From UBA965 sp040396955 (lineage in GTDB: Bacteria; Chloroflexota; Chloroflexia; Chloroflexales; Roseiflexaceae), in NCBI GenBank assembly GCA_040396955.1, contig JBBAWX010000002.1:62001-126000 (forward strand): DNA of 64,000 nucleotides. Reading direction: 5' to 3'. The notes under the pieces were generated by a model. That model searched no databases, was not told the DNA's origin, and saw only the letters and a list, made by a program, of their open reading frames with translations. Shown one piece after another: positions 50,279-58,772 of the stretch (its first letter is position 1; each line of letters begins with the position of its first letter). Made by a program: the position numbers and the translations under genes.

Positions 50279-52414
50279 TTAACGCTGTGGCCACAACAGA
50301 CGCAACCCGTTTGCCACCACCAACAAGGTGCTTCCCTCATGCCCGATGACGCCAATCGTCAACTGGACTTTTCCCAACACCGTGAAAACCACTAACGTTG
50401 CAATGACCCCGAACGCAAAGATGAGATTTTGCCAGACGACGCGCCGTGCCTGTTTGGCTAAGCGGAGCGCACCGGCCAATCGGCCTAAATCATCGCGCAT
50501 CAACACCACATCGGCGCTCTCGTGGGCCACATCCGTGCCACCTTTGCCCATGGCAACACCAACATCAGCCACCGCAAGTGCTGGGGCGTCGTTCACACCA
50601 TCGCCAATCATCGCCACGGGCCCATAGCGCCGTTGTAATTCTTTCACTGCCTCTACTTTATCTTGGGGCAACAGCTCGGCACGCACATCGTCGAGACCCA
50701 ACTCTTTGGCCAGCGCCCGCGCAACATGCTCGTTGTCACCGGTCAATAAGGCCAATTTGTACCCGTCTGCATGCAATGCTTTCAGCGCCCCTTGTGACTC
50801 CGGTCGAATCGTATCAGAGATAGCAATTAATCCCCAAATTTCACTCTCTGACCCAATCGCCACCACCGTGTTGCCCTGACGTTGTTGCGCCGACACTTCG
50901 ACCAACACATCGGGTGTCACCATGCTGAACATGGTCGGTTTGCCCACGCGGAGCCGTTGGCCGGCCACCATGGCAGTTGCCCCCGCCGAAATGACCGCTT
51001 TAAATTCACTTGCCTCCGGAATGGGCAACTGTCGCTCTTTCGCACTTTGGACAACGGCACGGGCCAATGGATGCTCCGAGGACTGCTCAACTGCCGCCGC
51101 CGCCATCAACAAACGTACTTGATCGGACGACAACGAGCCCATGACATCGTCGTCTGGGTATGCCACAGCATCTGCGGCCGGCAATGCTGTGCTCATCCGC
51201 CCAGGTCCACCGACCGGAATAATCGCCACCACGCCTGGCCGACCAGTGGTCAGCGTGCCCGTTTTATCGAGTGCAATAACCTTCACGGTCGCTGCGGCTT
51301 CGAGCTGCCGCCCCCCTTTAAACAGCACCCCATCTCGCGCCGATCGTGCCAACGCCGACAACAAAGCGGCGGGAATCGAAATCACCAACGCACAGGGCGA
51401 CATCACCACCATCAACGTCATTGAGCGGTAAATGGTCACTTCCCAGGGTTCATCGAGCAAAATACGCGCCACCACCGCTGACAACAACGTCACAATCACT
51501 ACGGTATAGGCGTAATACACACCAATTATTCTATCGGTGAAATCTTGGCTCTGGGCTTTCTGTTCACGCGCTTCACGGACGACTTCCACGATGCGAGACA
51601 GCGTTGATTGCGATGCATCAGCGGTCACTGTGACTTCGAGTGCGCCTTGACCGTTGATGGTGCTTGCGAACACAGGCATTCCGGGCTTTTTGTCGACCGG
51701 CACCGATTCACCGGTGATCGATGATTCGTTGACCGCTGATTCACCCACCTTAATTACCCCGTCGGCTGGAATCTGTGATCCAGGTCTGACCAACACCACG
51801 TCACCGGGAATCAACGCTTCCACCGAAACAAGCCGTGGCTCGCCAGCGACCATCACTTCCGCTTCACGCGGGGTCATGGCAATCAATGAGCGAATCGACG
51901 CATGCGTGCGCCCCATGGCGAACGTTTCGAGTGTGCCCGACAACGAGAACAAAAACATCAACAAGGCGCCTTCTCGTGGCTCACCGAGTGCGGCGGCCCC
52001 TAAGGCGGCAATAATCATCAACATGTTCACGTCAAACATACGCTGTTTGATGGATTCAAAGGCGTTGAGTGCACTGTAGTAGCCGCCAAATATGTACGCC
52101 GCAATGAAGCTTGCCGCCGTCAACCAGGCAGGAACCCCAGCGACTTCTTGAAGCACCCAACCAGAGATGGTAGTGACAAAACAAATGACCGTGAATGCGA
52201 CCCTGCGTGGTAATTCTGCGATTTCTTCTTCTTCTGGGGTTCGTGCCACTGCGACGTGCTCAATGCGCAACGCCATATTGGCCTCATCACACAGTTGCCG
52301 CAACGCATAACGGTCCACCACTGCATCGGCGAGTACCGTCACGCTCCGCCCAACTTCATCAACGCGTGCACCAGCCACACCTGGCAATGAACGTATTTGT
52401 TGCAAGAGTTCCAT
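50279..52414 (-). CDS. P1B-type metal-translocating ATPase, P1B-4-like
   Basis: A 711-residue heavy-metal ATPase. The N-terminal ferredoxin-like domain (1-70) lacks the usual CxxC. Six to eight helices follow; TM segment with MSPCALVIS gives an SPC motif instead of CPC, and the C-terminal helix has IGHEGSTLL (HEGST). SPC plus HEG-ST defines the P1B-4 subgroup, which exports Co2+, Fe2+, Zn2+ or Ni2+. The A-domain TGES is in SSITGESVPVD, DKTGTLTTG holds the phosphorylated Asp and GDGVNDAPAL the hinge. The gene has its own promoter and precedes dcd. The metal is not certain. Confidence 0.92.
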   Translation of the reverse strand: MELLQQIRSLPGVAGARVDEVGRSVTVLADAVVDRYALRQLCDEANMALRIEHVAVARTPEEEEIAELPRRVAFTVICFVTTISGWVLQEVAGVPAWLTAASFIAAYIFGGYYSALNAFESIKQRMFDVNMLMIIAALGAAALGEPREGALLMFLFSLSGTLETFAMGRTHASIRSLIAMTPREAEVMVAGEPRLVSVEALIPGDVVLVRPGSQIPADGVIKVGESAVNESSITGESVPVDKKPGMPVFASTINGQGALEVTVTADASQSTLSRIVEVVREAREQKAQSQDFTDRIIGVYYAYTVVIVTLLSAVVARILLDEPWEVTIYRSMTLMVVMSPCALVISIPAALLSALARSARDGVLFKGGRQLEAAATVKVIALDKTGTLTTGRPGVVAIIPVGGPGRMSTALPAADAVAYPDDDVMGSLSSDQVRLLMAAAAVEQSSEHPLARAVVQSAKERQLPIPEASEFKAVISAGATAMVAGQRLRVGKPTMFSMVTPDVLVEVSAQQRQGNTVVAIGSESEIWGLIAISDTIRPESQGALKALHADGYKLALLTGDNEHVARALAKELGLDDVRAELLPQDKVEAVKELQRRYGPVAMIGDGVNDAPALAVADVGVAMGKGGTDVAHESADVVLMRDDLGRLAGALRLAKQARRVVWQNLIFAFGVIATLVVFTVLGKVQLTIGVIGHEGSTLLVVANGLRLLWPQR

Positions 52415-52450
52415 TAATGATGCCCTACCACTTCGTGCCTATTTGTGAGT

Positions 52451-52479
52451 ATTATAGCCGGTTTTGTTGGCTGTGATAA
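52451..52479 (-). promoter_or_regulatory. Promoter of the P1B-type ATPase gene
   Basis: On the minus strand TTATCA (52479-52474) and a perfect TATAAT (52456-52451) are 17 bp apart. The ATG follows 36 bp after the -10. The -35 overlaps the T-run of the terminator of the upstream ABC genes. Confidence 0.6.
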
Positions 52480-52509
52480 AAAACCGCCACGGGGTTTCCC
52501 CCGTGGCGG
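52476..52509 (-). terminator. Rho-independent terminator of the Dpp/Opp ATPase genes
   Basis: An 11-bp GC-rich stem (52484-52494, 52499-52509) with a 4-nt loop is followed on the minus strand by TTTTTTATC. It lies 27 bp past the dppF-like stop. A textbook terminator. Confidence 0.9.
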
Positions 52510-52535
52510 ATTCACACCGGCAAATTGCGGACCGA

Positions 52536-53555
52536 TTACTTTTGCATCAACTCAATCGATTCGCTCGAGCGCCAGCAGGCGACCATGTGACCACCGCCAA
52601 CATCTTGCATCAACGGCTCGTCCTGTTTGCACTTGTCAATCGCAATCGGGCAGCGCGTGTGAAACCGGCATCCAGATGGCGGGTTCAACGGGCTTGGCAC
52701 ATCCCCGGTCAAGATGATGCGCTTCCGAGTTCGCTCCACATCCGGGTCAGGAATTGGCACAGCCGACAACAACGCTTGTGTGTACGGGTGCGTTGGCCGC
52801 TCGTACAATGTGGCACCATCGGCGATTTCCACCATTTTGCCCAAGTACATCACCGCCACACGGTCGCTGATGTGCTTGACAGCTGCCAACCCGTGCGCGA
52901 TGAACAGGTAGGTCAACCCGAGCTGACCCTGCAAGTCTTCGAGCAAGTTCAAAATCTGTGCCTGAATCGACACGTCAAGTGCCGACACTGGCTCGTCACA
53001 GACCACGAACTCTGGTTCCACGGCCAAGGCACGAGCAATGCCGATGCGTTGGCGCTGACCACCCGAAAACTCGTGTGGGTAGCGGTTGATGAAGTAGGGG
53101 TTCAAACCGACCAACTTCAACAACTCCTGCACACGGGCACGCACGGCATCTTTTCCAACACGGAGCTTGTGCACCATGATTGGCTCAGCAATGATGTCGC
53201 CGACCGTCATACGCGGATTCAACGATGCATACGGATCTTGGAAGATCATCTGCACACTGCGCCGCATCCGCCGCATCTCTTCGGCAGGCAACTTCGTCAA
53301 ATCAGTGCCACGGAATTTCACCGACCCCGCCGTTGGTTTGTAGAGCTGAATCAAGGCGCGGCCTGTCGTCGACTTGCCACAACCACTCTCGCCCACTAAA
53401 CCGAGGGTCTCGCCCTTGCGAATACTGAACGTCAACCCGTCGACGGCTTTCACGTCGCCGACTTTTCGACGTAGCACAATGCCCTTGGTAACAGGAAAGT
53501 ACATCTTGAGGTTTTCTACCTCAATCAAGCTCTCCTGAATATGCTCAGCGGTCAT
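52536..53555 (-). CDS. Oligopeptide/dipeptide ABC transporter ATPase (DppF/OppF-type)
   Basis: A 339-residue ABC ATPase. Walker A is VGESGCGKSTTGRAL near residue 55, the Q loop MIFQDPYASLNPRMTVG near 100, the signature FSGGQRQRIGIARAL near 165 and Walker B FVVCDEPVSALDVS near 185. The C-terminal oligo-HPY region has CRFHTRCPIAIDKCKQ with Cys residues. It powers peptide or related import with the DppD-type partner 42 bp upstream. GGAGG precedes the ATG. Permeases and binding protein are not in the window. Confidence 0.92.
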   Translation of the reverse strand: MTAEHIQESLIEVENLKMYFPVTKGIVLRRKVGDVKAVDGLTFSIRKGETLGLVGESGCGKSTTGRALIQLYKPTAGSVKFRGTDLTKLPAEEMRRMRRSVQMIFQDPYASLNPRMTVGDIIAEPIMVHKLRVGKDAVRARVQELLKLVGLNPYFINRYPHEFSGGQRQRIGIARALAVEPEFVVCDEPVSALDVSIQAQILNLLEDLQGQLGLTYLFIAHGLAAVKHISDRVAVMYLGKMVEIADGATLYERPTHPYTQALLSAVPIPDPDVERTRKRIILTGDVPSPLNPPSGCRFHTRCPIAIDKCKQDEPLMQDVGGGHMVACWRSSESIELMQK

Positions 53556-53597
53556 GCTCTGTTTCCTCCGTCACTAACAATCAATGCTGCAGTTCTA

Positions 53598-54605
53598 TTA
53601 CTCGGTGGCCGTGACCGTGCCGTGTGACTCAATGTTGATATCAAACAAACATGCGGCGTTGTGATTGGCGCCGACACTGCGCAACGGCGGAACTTGAGTA
53701 TCGCACTCGCCAGCCTTGAAAAAGTCACAACGCGGGCTGAATGCACAAATCTGCGGCAACGTGATGAGATCCGGTGGTAGCCCTCGGATGGGCTCTAAAC
53801 GACGGTCAATGGCATCGTCGAGGCGAGGAATCGACTTCAACAAGCCAATCGTATATGGCATACGTGGGTTGTGGAAAATTTCCGACGTGGTGCCCTCTTC
53901 AACGACGCGCCCAGCATACATGACCATGACACGATCCGACATGCCGGCGACTACGCCCATGTCGTGGGTAATCACAATAACCGCCATGCCGAGCTCGTCT
54001 TGTAGGCGCTTGATAAGCTCCAAAATCTGCGCCTGAATGGTCACATCCAAGGCCGTTGTCGGCTCGTCGGCAATCAACAGCTCTGGATTACATGCCAACG
54101 CCATGGCAATCATCACACGCTGACGCATGCCACCCGAGAATTGATGCGGGTACTCGTCAATACGCTTGGCGGCACTCGGAATACCCACCATGTTGAGCAA
54201 CTCGATGGCGCGACTCCGGGCCTCCGACTGCGAAAGCTTCAAGTGCAAAACCAACGACTCCGTGATTTGCTGGCCCACGGTAAGCACGGGGTTCAGCGAA
54301 GTCATCGGATCTTGGAAAATCATGGCAATGCGATTACCACGCAGGTCGCGCATCTCTTCTTCGCTCATCTTGAGGAGGTCTTGCCCGTCAAAGATGACTT
54401 CACCACCGGTGATTCGTCCCGGTGGATTCGGAATCAAGCGCATGACAGAGAGTGATGTCACACTTTTGCCAGACCCTGATTCACCCACTATACCGAGTGT
54501 TTCACCACGATTCACGTAAAATGAAACGTTGTTTACCGCCTTGACGACACCGTCTTGCGTCTTAAACTGCGTTTCAAGATTACGGACCTCCAACAAAGGC
54601 GCCAT
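53598..54605 (-). CDS. Oligopeptide/dipeptide ABC transporter ATPase (DppD/OppD-type)
   Basis: A 335-residue ABC ATPase. Walker A is VGESGSGKSVTSLSV near residue 43, the Q loop MIFQDPMTSLNPVLTVG near 97, the signature FSGGMRQRVMIAMAL near 157 and Walker B LLIADEPTTALDVT near 178. The C-terminal oligo-HPY part has FSPRCDFFKAGEC with Cys residues near 290. The start is ATG at 54605 with GGAG 7 nt before; GTG at 54611 is an alternative. It pairs with the DppF-type gene to form one ATPase heterodimer. Confidence 0.92.
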   Translation of the reverse strand: MAPLLEVRNLETQFKTQDGVVKAVNNVSFYVNRGETLGIVGESGSGKSVTSLSVMRLIPNPPGRITGGEVIFDGQDLLKMSEEEMRDLRGNRIAMIFQDPMTSLNPVLTVGQQITESLVLHLKLSQSEARSRAIELLNMVGIPSAAKRIDEYPHQFSGGMRQRVMIAMALACNPELLIADEPTTALDVTIQAQILELIKRLQDELGMAVIVITHDMGVVAGMSDRVMVMYAGRVVEEGTTSEIFHNPRMPYTIGLLKSIPRLDDAIDRRLEPIRGLPPDLITLPQICAFSPRCDFFKAGECDTQVPPLRSVGANHNAACLFDINIESHGTVTATE

Positions 54606-54755
54606 ACGCACACTCCAATTTCTTCAATCAGGGCTAGGCATATCCTAACCGAAGATCTCAGTATTAAGTTGGGTTTCAGGAGAAGAAACTGAAAGAAGAC
54701 CTATACTTAACGTGTATTGTAGTAGGATACACCGAATTATGCAAGAGGAATATTG

Positions 54756-55805
54756 ATGAAACTCTCGATTATTGGCGCTGGGGTGAGTGGTCTCGCCGCT
54801 GCACGGCAACTCCAGCTCATTGCCCCTCATATCGCTCTTGAATGCCTAGAAAAAAGCCGTGGGCTCGGTGGTCGCTGTGCCACGCGACGCAAAGAATCCG
54901 TCAGTTTTGATCACGGCGCGCAATTCTTTCGCGTTGCCGATGACCAACAACGCGCTTTTTTTACAGAACAACTCCCCGCCCACGATCTAATCGACATCGC
55001 GGCACCTGTCTGGGTTCACGACACACACGGCACCTGCCAACCCGGCGACTCGGCTCAAAACGCCATGGCGAAATTTACCTATGCTCCTGGCATGAACGCC
55101 ATCGGCAAACTGCTCAAACCAGAAACACTCACCATGCGCTTCGAAACCCGCCTGCACCATGTCGCTTTTTCTGAGAATCGCTACACCCTCTACGACGAAA
55201 AAAACCAGATTCTTGGGCATACCGATGCCCTCCTACTCACCCCTCCCGGGCCACAAACCGTCGACATCATCATGGCTAGTCAACTCCCCGACGATCTCAA
55301 AGCGTGCATTCACGCTGCGTATGCGCCTGTCGTCTATCGCCCGTGTATCAGCCTGACTCTCACCGTTGCTGGGCGCATCGAGTCTCCCTTTTATGCAACC
55401 GTCAACGGCGACCGCAATCACCCGATTTCTTGGCTCGCCTTTGAGCACCTCAAACACGCTACACGTGTCCCCGCCAATCAGACCACTATCACCGTCCAAC
55501 TTGCTCCGCAAGCGAGTCGTGATCATTGGGACGACCCGTTGCCGCAGCTCCTGGCCGCCATGCTCCCGCACATTGCGCAGATCATCAAGCACCCACTAGA
55601 CACCCCGTTGTGGGCAGATCGCCAAGGGTGGCGCTACGCTCTTCCCGATGGTCAGGCAGATTTAAGCGCTCTCCAATCTTTCGAGCAATCACATCACGTA
55701 TACTTTAGTGGTGATGCATTGGTTGGCATCGGGCGCGTCCATTTGGCCATTCTCAATGGCGTACAGGTGGCCGATCGAATCGCTACACATTTCACACGCA
55801 CGTAA
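54756..55805 (+). CDS. NAD(P)/FAD-dependent oxidoreductase, renalase-like
   Basis: A 349-residue flavoprotein. IIGAGVSGLAAARQL near residue 8 binds FAD; EKSRGLGGRCATRR near 35 and FDHGAQFFRV near 52 are the renalase-family signature. The end VYFSGDALVGIGRVHLAILNG matches the FAD C-terminal motif. Renalases oxidise isomeric dihydronicotinamides and relieve inhibition of dehydrogenases; bacterial members often have this role. ATG at 54756 follows AGAGGA by 7 nt; a TTG one codon earlier is also in frame. It is divergent from the ABC ATPase pair. Confidence 0.85.
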   Translation: MKLSIIGAGVSGLAAARQLQLIAPHIALECLEKSRGLGGRCATRRKESVSFDHGAQFFRVADDQQRAFFTEQLPAHDLIDIAAPVWVHDTHGTCQPGDSAQNAMAKFTYAPGMNAIGKLLKPETLTMRFETRLHHVAFSENRYTLYDEKNQILGHTDALLLTPPGPQTVDIIMASQLPDDLKACIHAAYAPVVYRPCISLTLTVAGRIESPFYATVNGDRNHPISWLAFEHLKHATRVPANQTTITVQLAPQASRDHWDDPLPQLLAAMLPHIAQIIKHPLDTPLWADRQGWRYALPDGQADLSALQSFEQSHHVYFSGDALVGIGRVHLAILNGVQVADRIATHFTRT

Positions 55806-55818
55806 GGAGCGTTTTTTC

Positions 55819-56700
55819 ATGCACACCTCTTCCATGCGCCCATTGGTCTGGAGCATCGTTGGTGTTGTCGTCATCGGCCTCATCGCATTGCTTGCACTTA
55901 CCCCCAACGACACCCTGCTCAGCACCACCCAAGGTGGTATTGCCGTTCTCATTCCCATTACGTTTTTGGCCGGTCTTTTCAGCTTTTTGTCACCCTGTAC
56001 GTTGCCCATTTTGCCGGCATATTTTGCGTTTACATTTCAGGCCAAAAAAGAGCACGTCACGTTGATGTCGATCGCCTTTTTCTTGGGCCTTGCCACCACC
56101 ATCGTGCTCCTTGGCGCAAGTGCGACCGCATTGAGTCGCCTCCTGTTTAACTACTTGTCACTGCTTACCACCCTCGGGGGTGTGCTTATCATACTGTTTG
56201 GGGTGATGAGCTTTTTCGGTATCGGATTCAGCGGCCTACAACTCCTCGATCGCCCAGTCGGCGGGTTTCTTGGCTCCTACTTATACGGCGCCACGTTCTC
56301 TCTCGGCTGGTCAGCCTGTGTGGGTCCCATCCTCGGTGCACTTCTCACGCTACTCGCCACACAGGGCATCGCCGTCTTCCAAGGTGCCCTGTTGGCCTTC
56401 ATCTACGCCCTCGGGTTGGGTACGCCCCTCATCCTGATTTCCACCTTTTTTAGTCGTCTTGGCACCGGTTCGCGCTTCTGGAGTTTCATCAAGGGGCGTG
56501 CCATTACATTCAACATCGCCGGCCACGACGTGCTACTTCACACCACCAGCATGGCGAGTGGCATCCTGTTGATTTTGATGGGCGTCTTGCTCGCATCCGG
56601 CAATCTCACAGCCATCAGTGAGTGGACACAACAGACCGGTCTGGCACAGTTCACCCTTTCACTCGAACAATGGCTCAACTCGCTCATCTCAGGACAGTAG
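55819..56700 (+). CDS. CcdA-like cytochrome c biogenesis/thiol transport protein
   Basis: A 293-residue membrane protein of the CcdA/DsbD-beta type, with six or seven hydrophobic helices. SFLSPCTLPILPAY near residue 55 and the second half SACVGPILGALL near 165 hold the paired Cys that carry electrons from cytoplasmic thioredoxin across the membrane. ATG at 55819 has AAGGAG 10 nt upstream, 13 bp after the renalase stop; longer in-frame starts lie inside that gene. The partner thioredoxin or ResA-like protein is not seen nearby. Confidence 0.9.
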   Translation: MHTSSMRPLVWSIVGVVVIGLIALLALTPNDTLLSTTQGGIAVLIPITFLAGLFSFLSPCTLPILPAYFAFTFQAKKEHVTLMSIAFFLGLATTIVLLGASATALSRLLFNYLSLLTTLGGVLIILFGVMSFFGIGFSGLQLLDRPVGGFLGSYLYGATFSLGWSACVGPILGALLTLLATQGIAVFQGALLAFIYALGLGTPLILISTFFSRLGTGSRFWSFIKGRAITFNIAGHDVLLHTTSMASGILLILMGVLLASGNLTAISEWTQQTGLAQFTLSLEQWLNSLISGQ

Positions 56701-56704
56701 ACCA

Positions 56705-57124
56705 ATGACGAATACCACGCCCACCGTTTTTGCTGCTGGCTGCATCGTCGTGTATCGCGACACGGATGGCCCTCGGCTTTTGCTCATCCACGATCGTCAC
56801 GGCGCTTGGACATTTCCCAAGGGGCATCTGGACGCCGGTGAAAGTAGTGCTCAGGCCGCAATCCGTGAGGTCTACGAAGAAACCGGCATCACGGGCACCC
56901 TCGGCGCCCTGGTGGCCAGCATTACCTACCCCGTCACCAAAAAGGGGCAGGAACACCTCAAACAGGTCGATTTTTTTCTGATGGCCACCGATCAACTCAC
57001 CGTCCACCTCCAAGCCGAGGAGGGTATTGACGACTATCGGTGGGTGACTCCAGCAGAAGCACAGTCACTCATCAGTTATCCACAGGTCAATATGGTCGTT
57101 CAGCAGGCCCTAGCACATCTCTAG
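56705..57124 (+). CDS. Nudix hydrolase (diadenosine tetraphosphatase-like)
   Basis: A 139-residue Nudix protein. The box GHLDAGESSAQAAIREVYEE, continuing TGI, fits GX5EX7REUXEEXGU fully and starts near residue 40. The start CIVVYRDTDGPRLLLIHDRHGAWTFPKG resembles Ap4A- and diphosphoinositol-type Nudix enzymes. Its ATG is 4 bp after the ccdA-like stop, so it is co-transcribed. AGGA lies upstream. It ends with a clear terminator. Confidence 0.9.
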   Translation: MTNTTPTVFAAGCIVVYRDTDGPRLLLIHDRHGAWTFPKGHLDAGESSAQAAIREVYEETGITGTLGALVASITYPVTKKGQEHLKQVDFFLMATDQLTVHLQAEEGIDDYRWVTPAEAQSLISYPQVNMVVQQALAHL

Positions 57125-57144
57125 CTCTGTTTTTGACAGCGACC

Positions 57145-57189
57145 CACCACTACCTGTAGGGGAAACCACTACCGGTAGTGGTGCTTTTT
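57145..57189 (+). terminator. Rho-independent terminator after Nudix gene
   Basis: CACCACTACC (57145-57154) pairs with GGTAGTGGTG (57174-57183) and is followed by CTTTTTG. A second pairing of the inner ACCACTACC copy is also possible, so the stem can rearrange. It closes the plus-strand renalase-ccdA-Nudix unit before convergent murJ. Confidence 0.82.
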
Positions 57190-57197
57190 GTGGTGCA

Positions 57198-58754
57198 TCA
57201 ACGCCGTATGCGTTGAAGAAGTTTGCTGCCGATGAGCTCATAGGCTCGTTGTAATGGGGTCAACTGCAAGTGCCAACCCACCGCCACAAAGGTGCTCCCG
57301 CCGCAACATGCCAGCACTAGCAGTTGCACAATGGCCGGCCAACCAACCATGGGCACAAGCACCTGGAACACTGCGAGCACACACCAGGTCACGGCTGCCG
57401 TCATCAGACTCAATCCCAGCGTCTGTGCAATTGCCAATCCGCGTAAGTCAAACATGCGTTGGCAAATGACGGCCATCAAAAGCATGTGAACAATCCACTG
57501 CACGGAATTTGCCCACGCCAGCGTCTCAGCACTCTGACCCAACCAGGGAATTGCCAGGTTGACGGCGACGAGGTAGGCAATAATCGCGCCCCCTTGCACG
57601 ATGTTGGGGGCCAAGGTGCGCCCACGGGCATAGCAGGCAAACAGCAAAATCTGGTCGATGGCGGCCGCTGGTAGCCCGGGGATGTAGTAGGTCAGCACGT
57701 TTGCAACCGCCATCGTGTCTTGAGACTGAAATGCCTGCCGCTCCAAAATAAAACTCGTCAGGGGCGTGCGCACCAACCACAGCAGGAGGCTGGCCGGCAC
57801 AATCAAGACGATGACCACGTTGATTGCGTCCCCCACCATGGCACGGAATTCGCTCCGGTCGGATTGATCCGCAAGGCGTGCCAACGTCGGCAAAATCGCC
57901 GTTGAGATGGCCGCAGCAACAAGCCCCAACGGAAATTGTATCAAGGTCGTGGCATATCGCATCGTGGGCAGTACTTGCGCGCCAAAGTCGCTGGCGTAGC
58001 GGCGATCAATGATGGTACCAAGCGCAGAAAAGCCCATCCCCAACGCCACCGGTGCATACAACCGCACCATTTCAAATAACGCTGGGTCACGCCATTCGTG
58101 CGACCAGCGAATATGACTATCGCGCAAACCGTACCACTGCAACACGATTTGCACGATGGCGCCAATGAGCATGCCAATGGCCAAGGCCACGGCTCCTAGC
58201 CATGGTGTCAGCACCACCGCACCGATAATCAACCCCACATTGAACACACTCGTGACAAACGCAGGAAAGACGAAGCGTTGGCGGGCTTGGAGCATGGCGG
58301 TCATGACTCCGGCCACCACCATGCAGGGCACCGCCAACAACATCCACCGCACCATGGTCACTGTGAGTGCTTGGAGCGTGTCGTCGAAACCTCCGGCAAC
58401 CAGTGAGACCACTTGTGGTGCTAGCCACATCAATGGCAACACCAACCCGATCACGACCACCAACAACAGACTCAAGACCTGCGATAATAGCCGATCACGC
58501 ACCTCTGGTGTGTCAACCACTCGGCTAAAAACCGGCACCAATGCCGCACTAATGGCGCCACTCAACAACAAATCGTATACCAACGTGGGGATGGTGGAGG
58601 CCGCCGTAAACGCCGCAAGCTCCGCCCCACGACCAAAGGTGGCCGCAAAAACCGCCTCACGGATTACTCCAATGAGACGGCTCGTAATATTGCCTACGGC
58701 AATCAGCATGGCGGCCACAGCAATGCGTTGACCTCTGCTTGTTGGTGCTGTCAC
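57198..58754 (-). CDS. murJ: Lipid II flippase MurJ
   Basis: A 518-residue MATE-like (MOP) protein with about 14 hydrophobic helices. The N-terminal region GNITSRLIGVIREAVFAATFG is a strong MurJ signature; GAISAALVPVFSRV near 65 and MLLAVPCMVVAGVMTAMLQARQRF near 135 follow the family. It flips lipid II to the outer face for peptidoglycan synthesis. The start is GTG, with AAAAGGA 6 nt upstream. The M23 peptidase gene ends 18 bp upstream on the same strand, so the pair is likely a unit. Confidence 0.94.
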   Translation of the reverse strand: MTAPTSRGQRIAVAAMLIAVGNITSRLIGVIREAVFAATFGRGAELAAFTAASTIPTLVYDLLLSGAISAALVPVFSRVVDTPEVRDRLLSQVLSLLLVVVIGLVLPLMWLAPQVVSLVAGGFDDTLQALTVTMVRWMLLAVPCMVVAGVMTAMLQARQRFVFPAFVTSVFNVGLIIGAVVLTPWLGAVALAIGMLIGAIVQIVLQWYGLRDSHIRWSHEWRDPALFEMVRLYAPVALGMGFSALGTIIDRRYASDFGAQVLPTMRYATTLIQFPLGLVAAAISTAILPTLARLADQSDRSEFRAMVGDAINVVIVLIVPASLLLWLVRTPLTSFILERQAFQSQDTMAVANVLTYYIPGLPAAAIDQILLFACYARGRTLAPNIVQGGAIIAYLVAVNLAIPWLGQSAETLAWANSVQWIVHMLLMAVICQRMFDLRGLAIAQTLGLSLMTAAVTWCVLAVFQVLVPMVGWPAIVQLLVLACCGGSTFVAVGWHLQLTPLQRAYELIGSKLLQRIRR

Positions 58755-58772
58755 AGATATCCTTTTGTATGC

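Noticed and set aside
57076..57084. Exact DnaA box TTATCCACA
   Set aside because: It lies inside the Nudix coding sequence as a single copy with no cluster, so it is probably a chance match or codon-driven.
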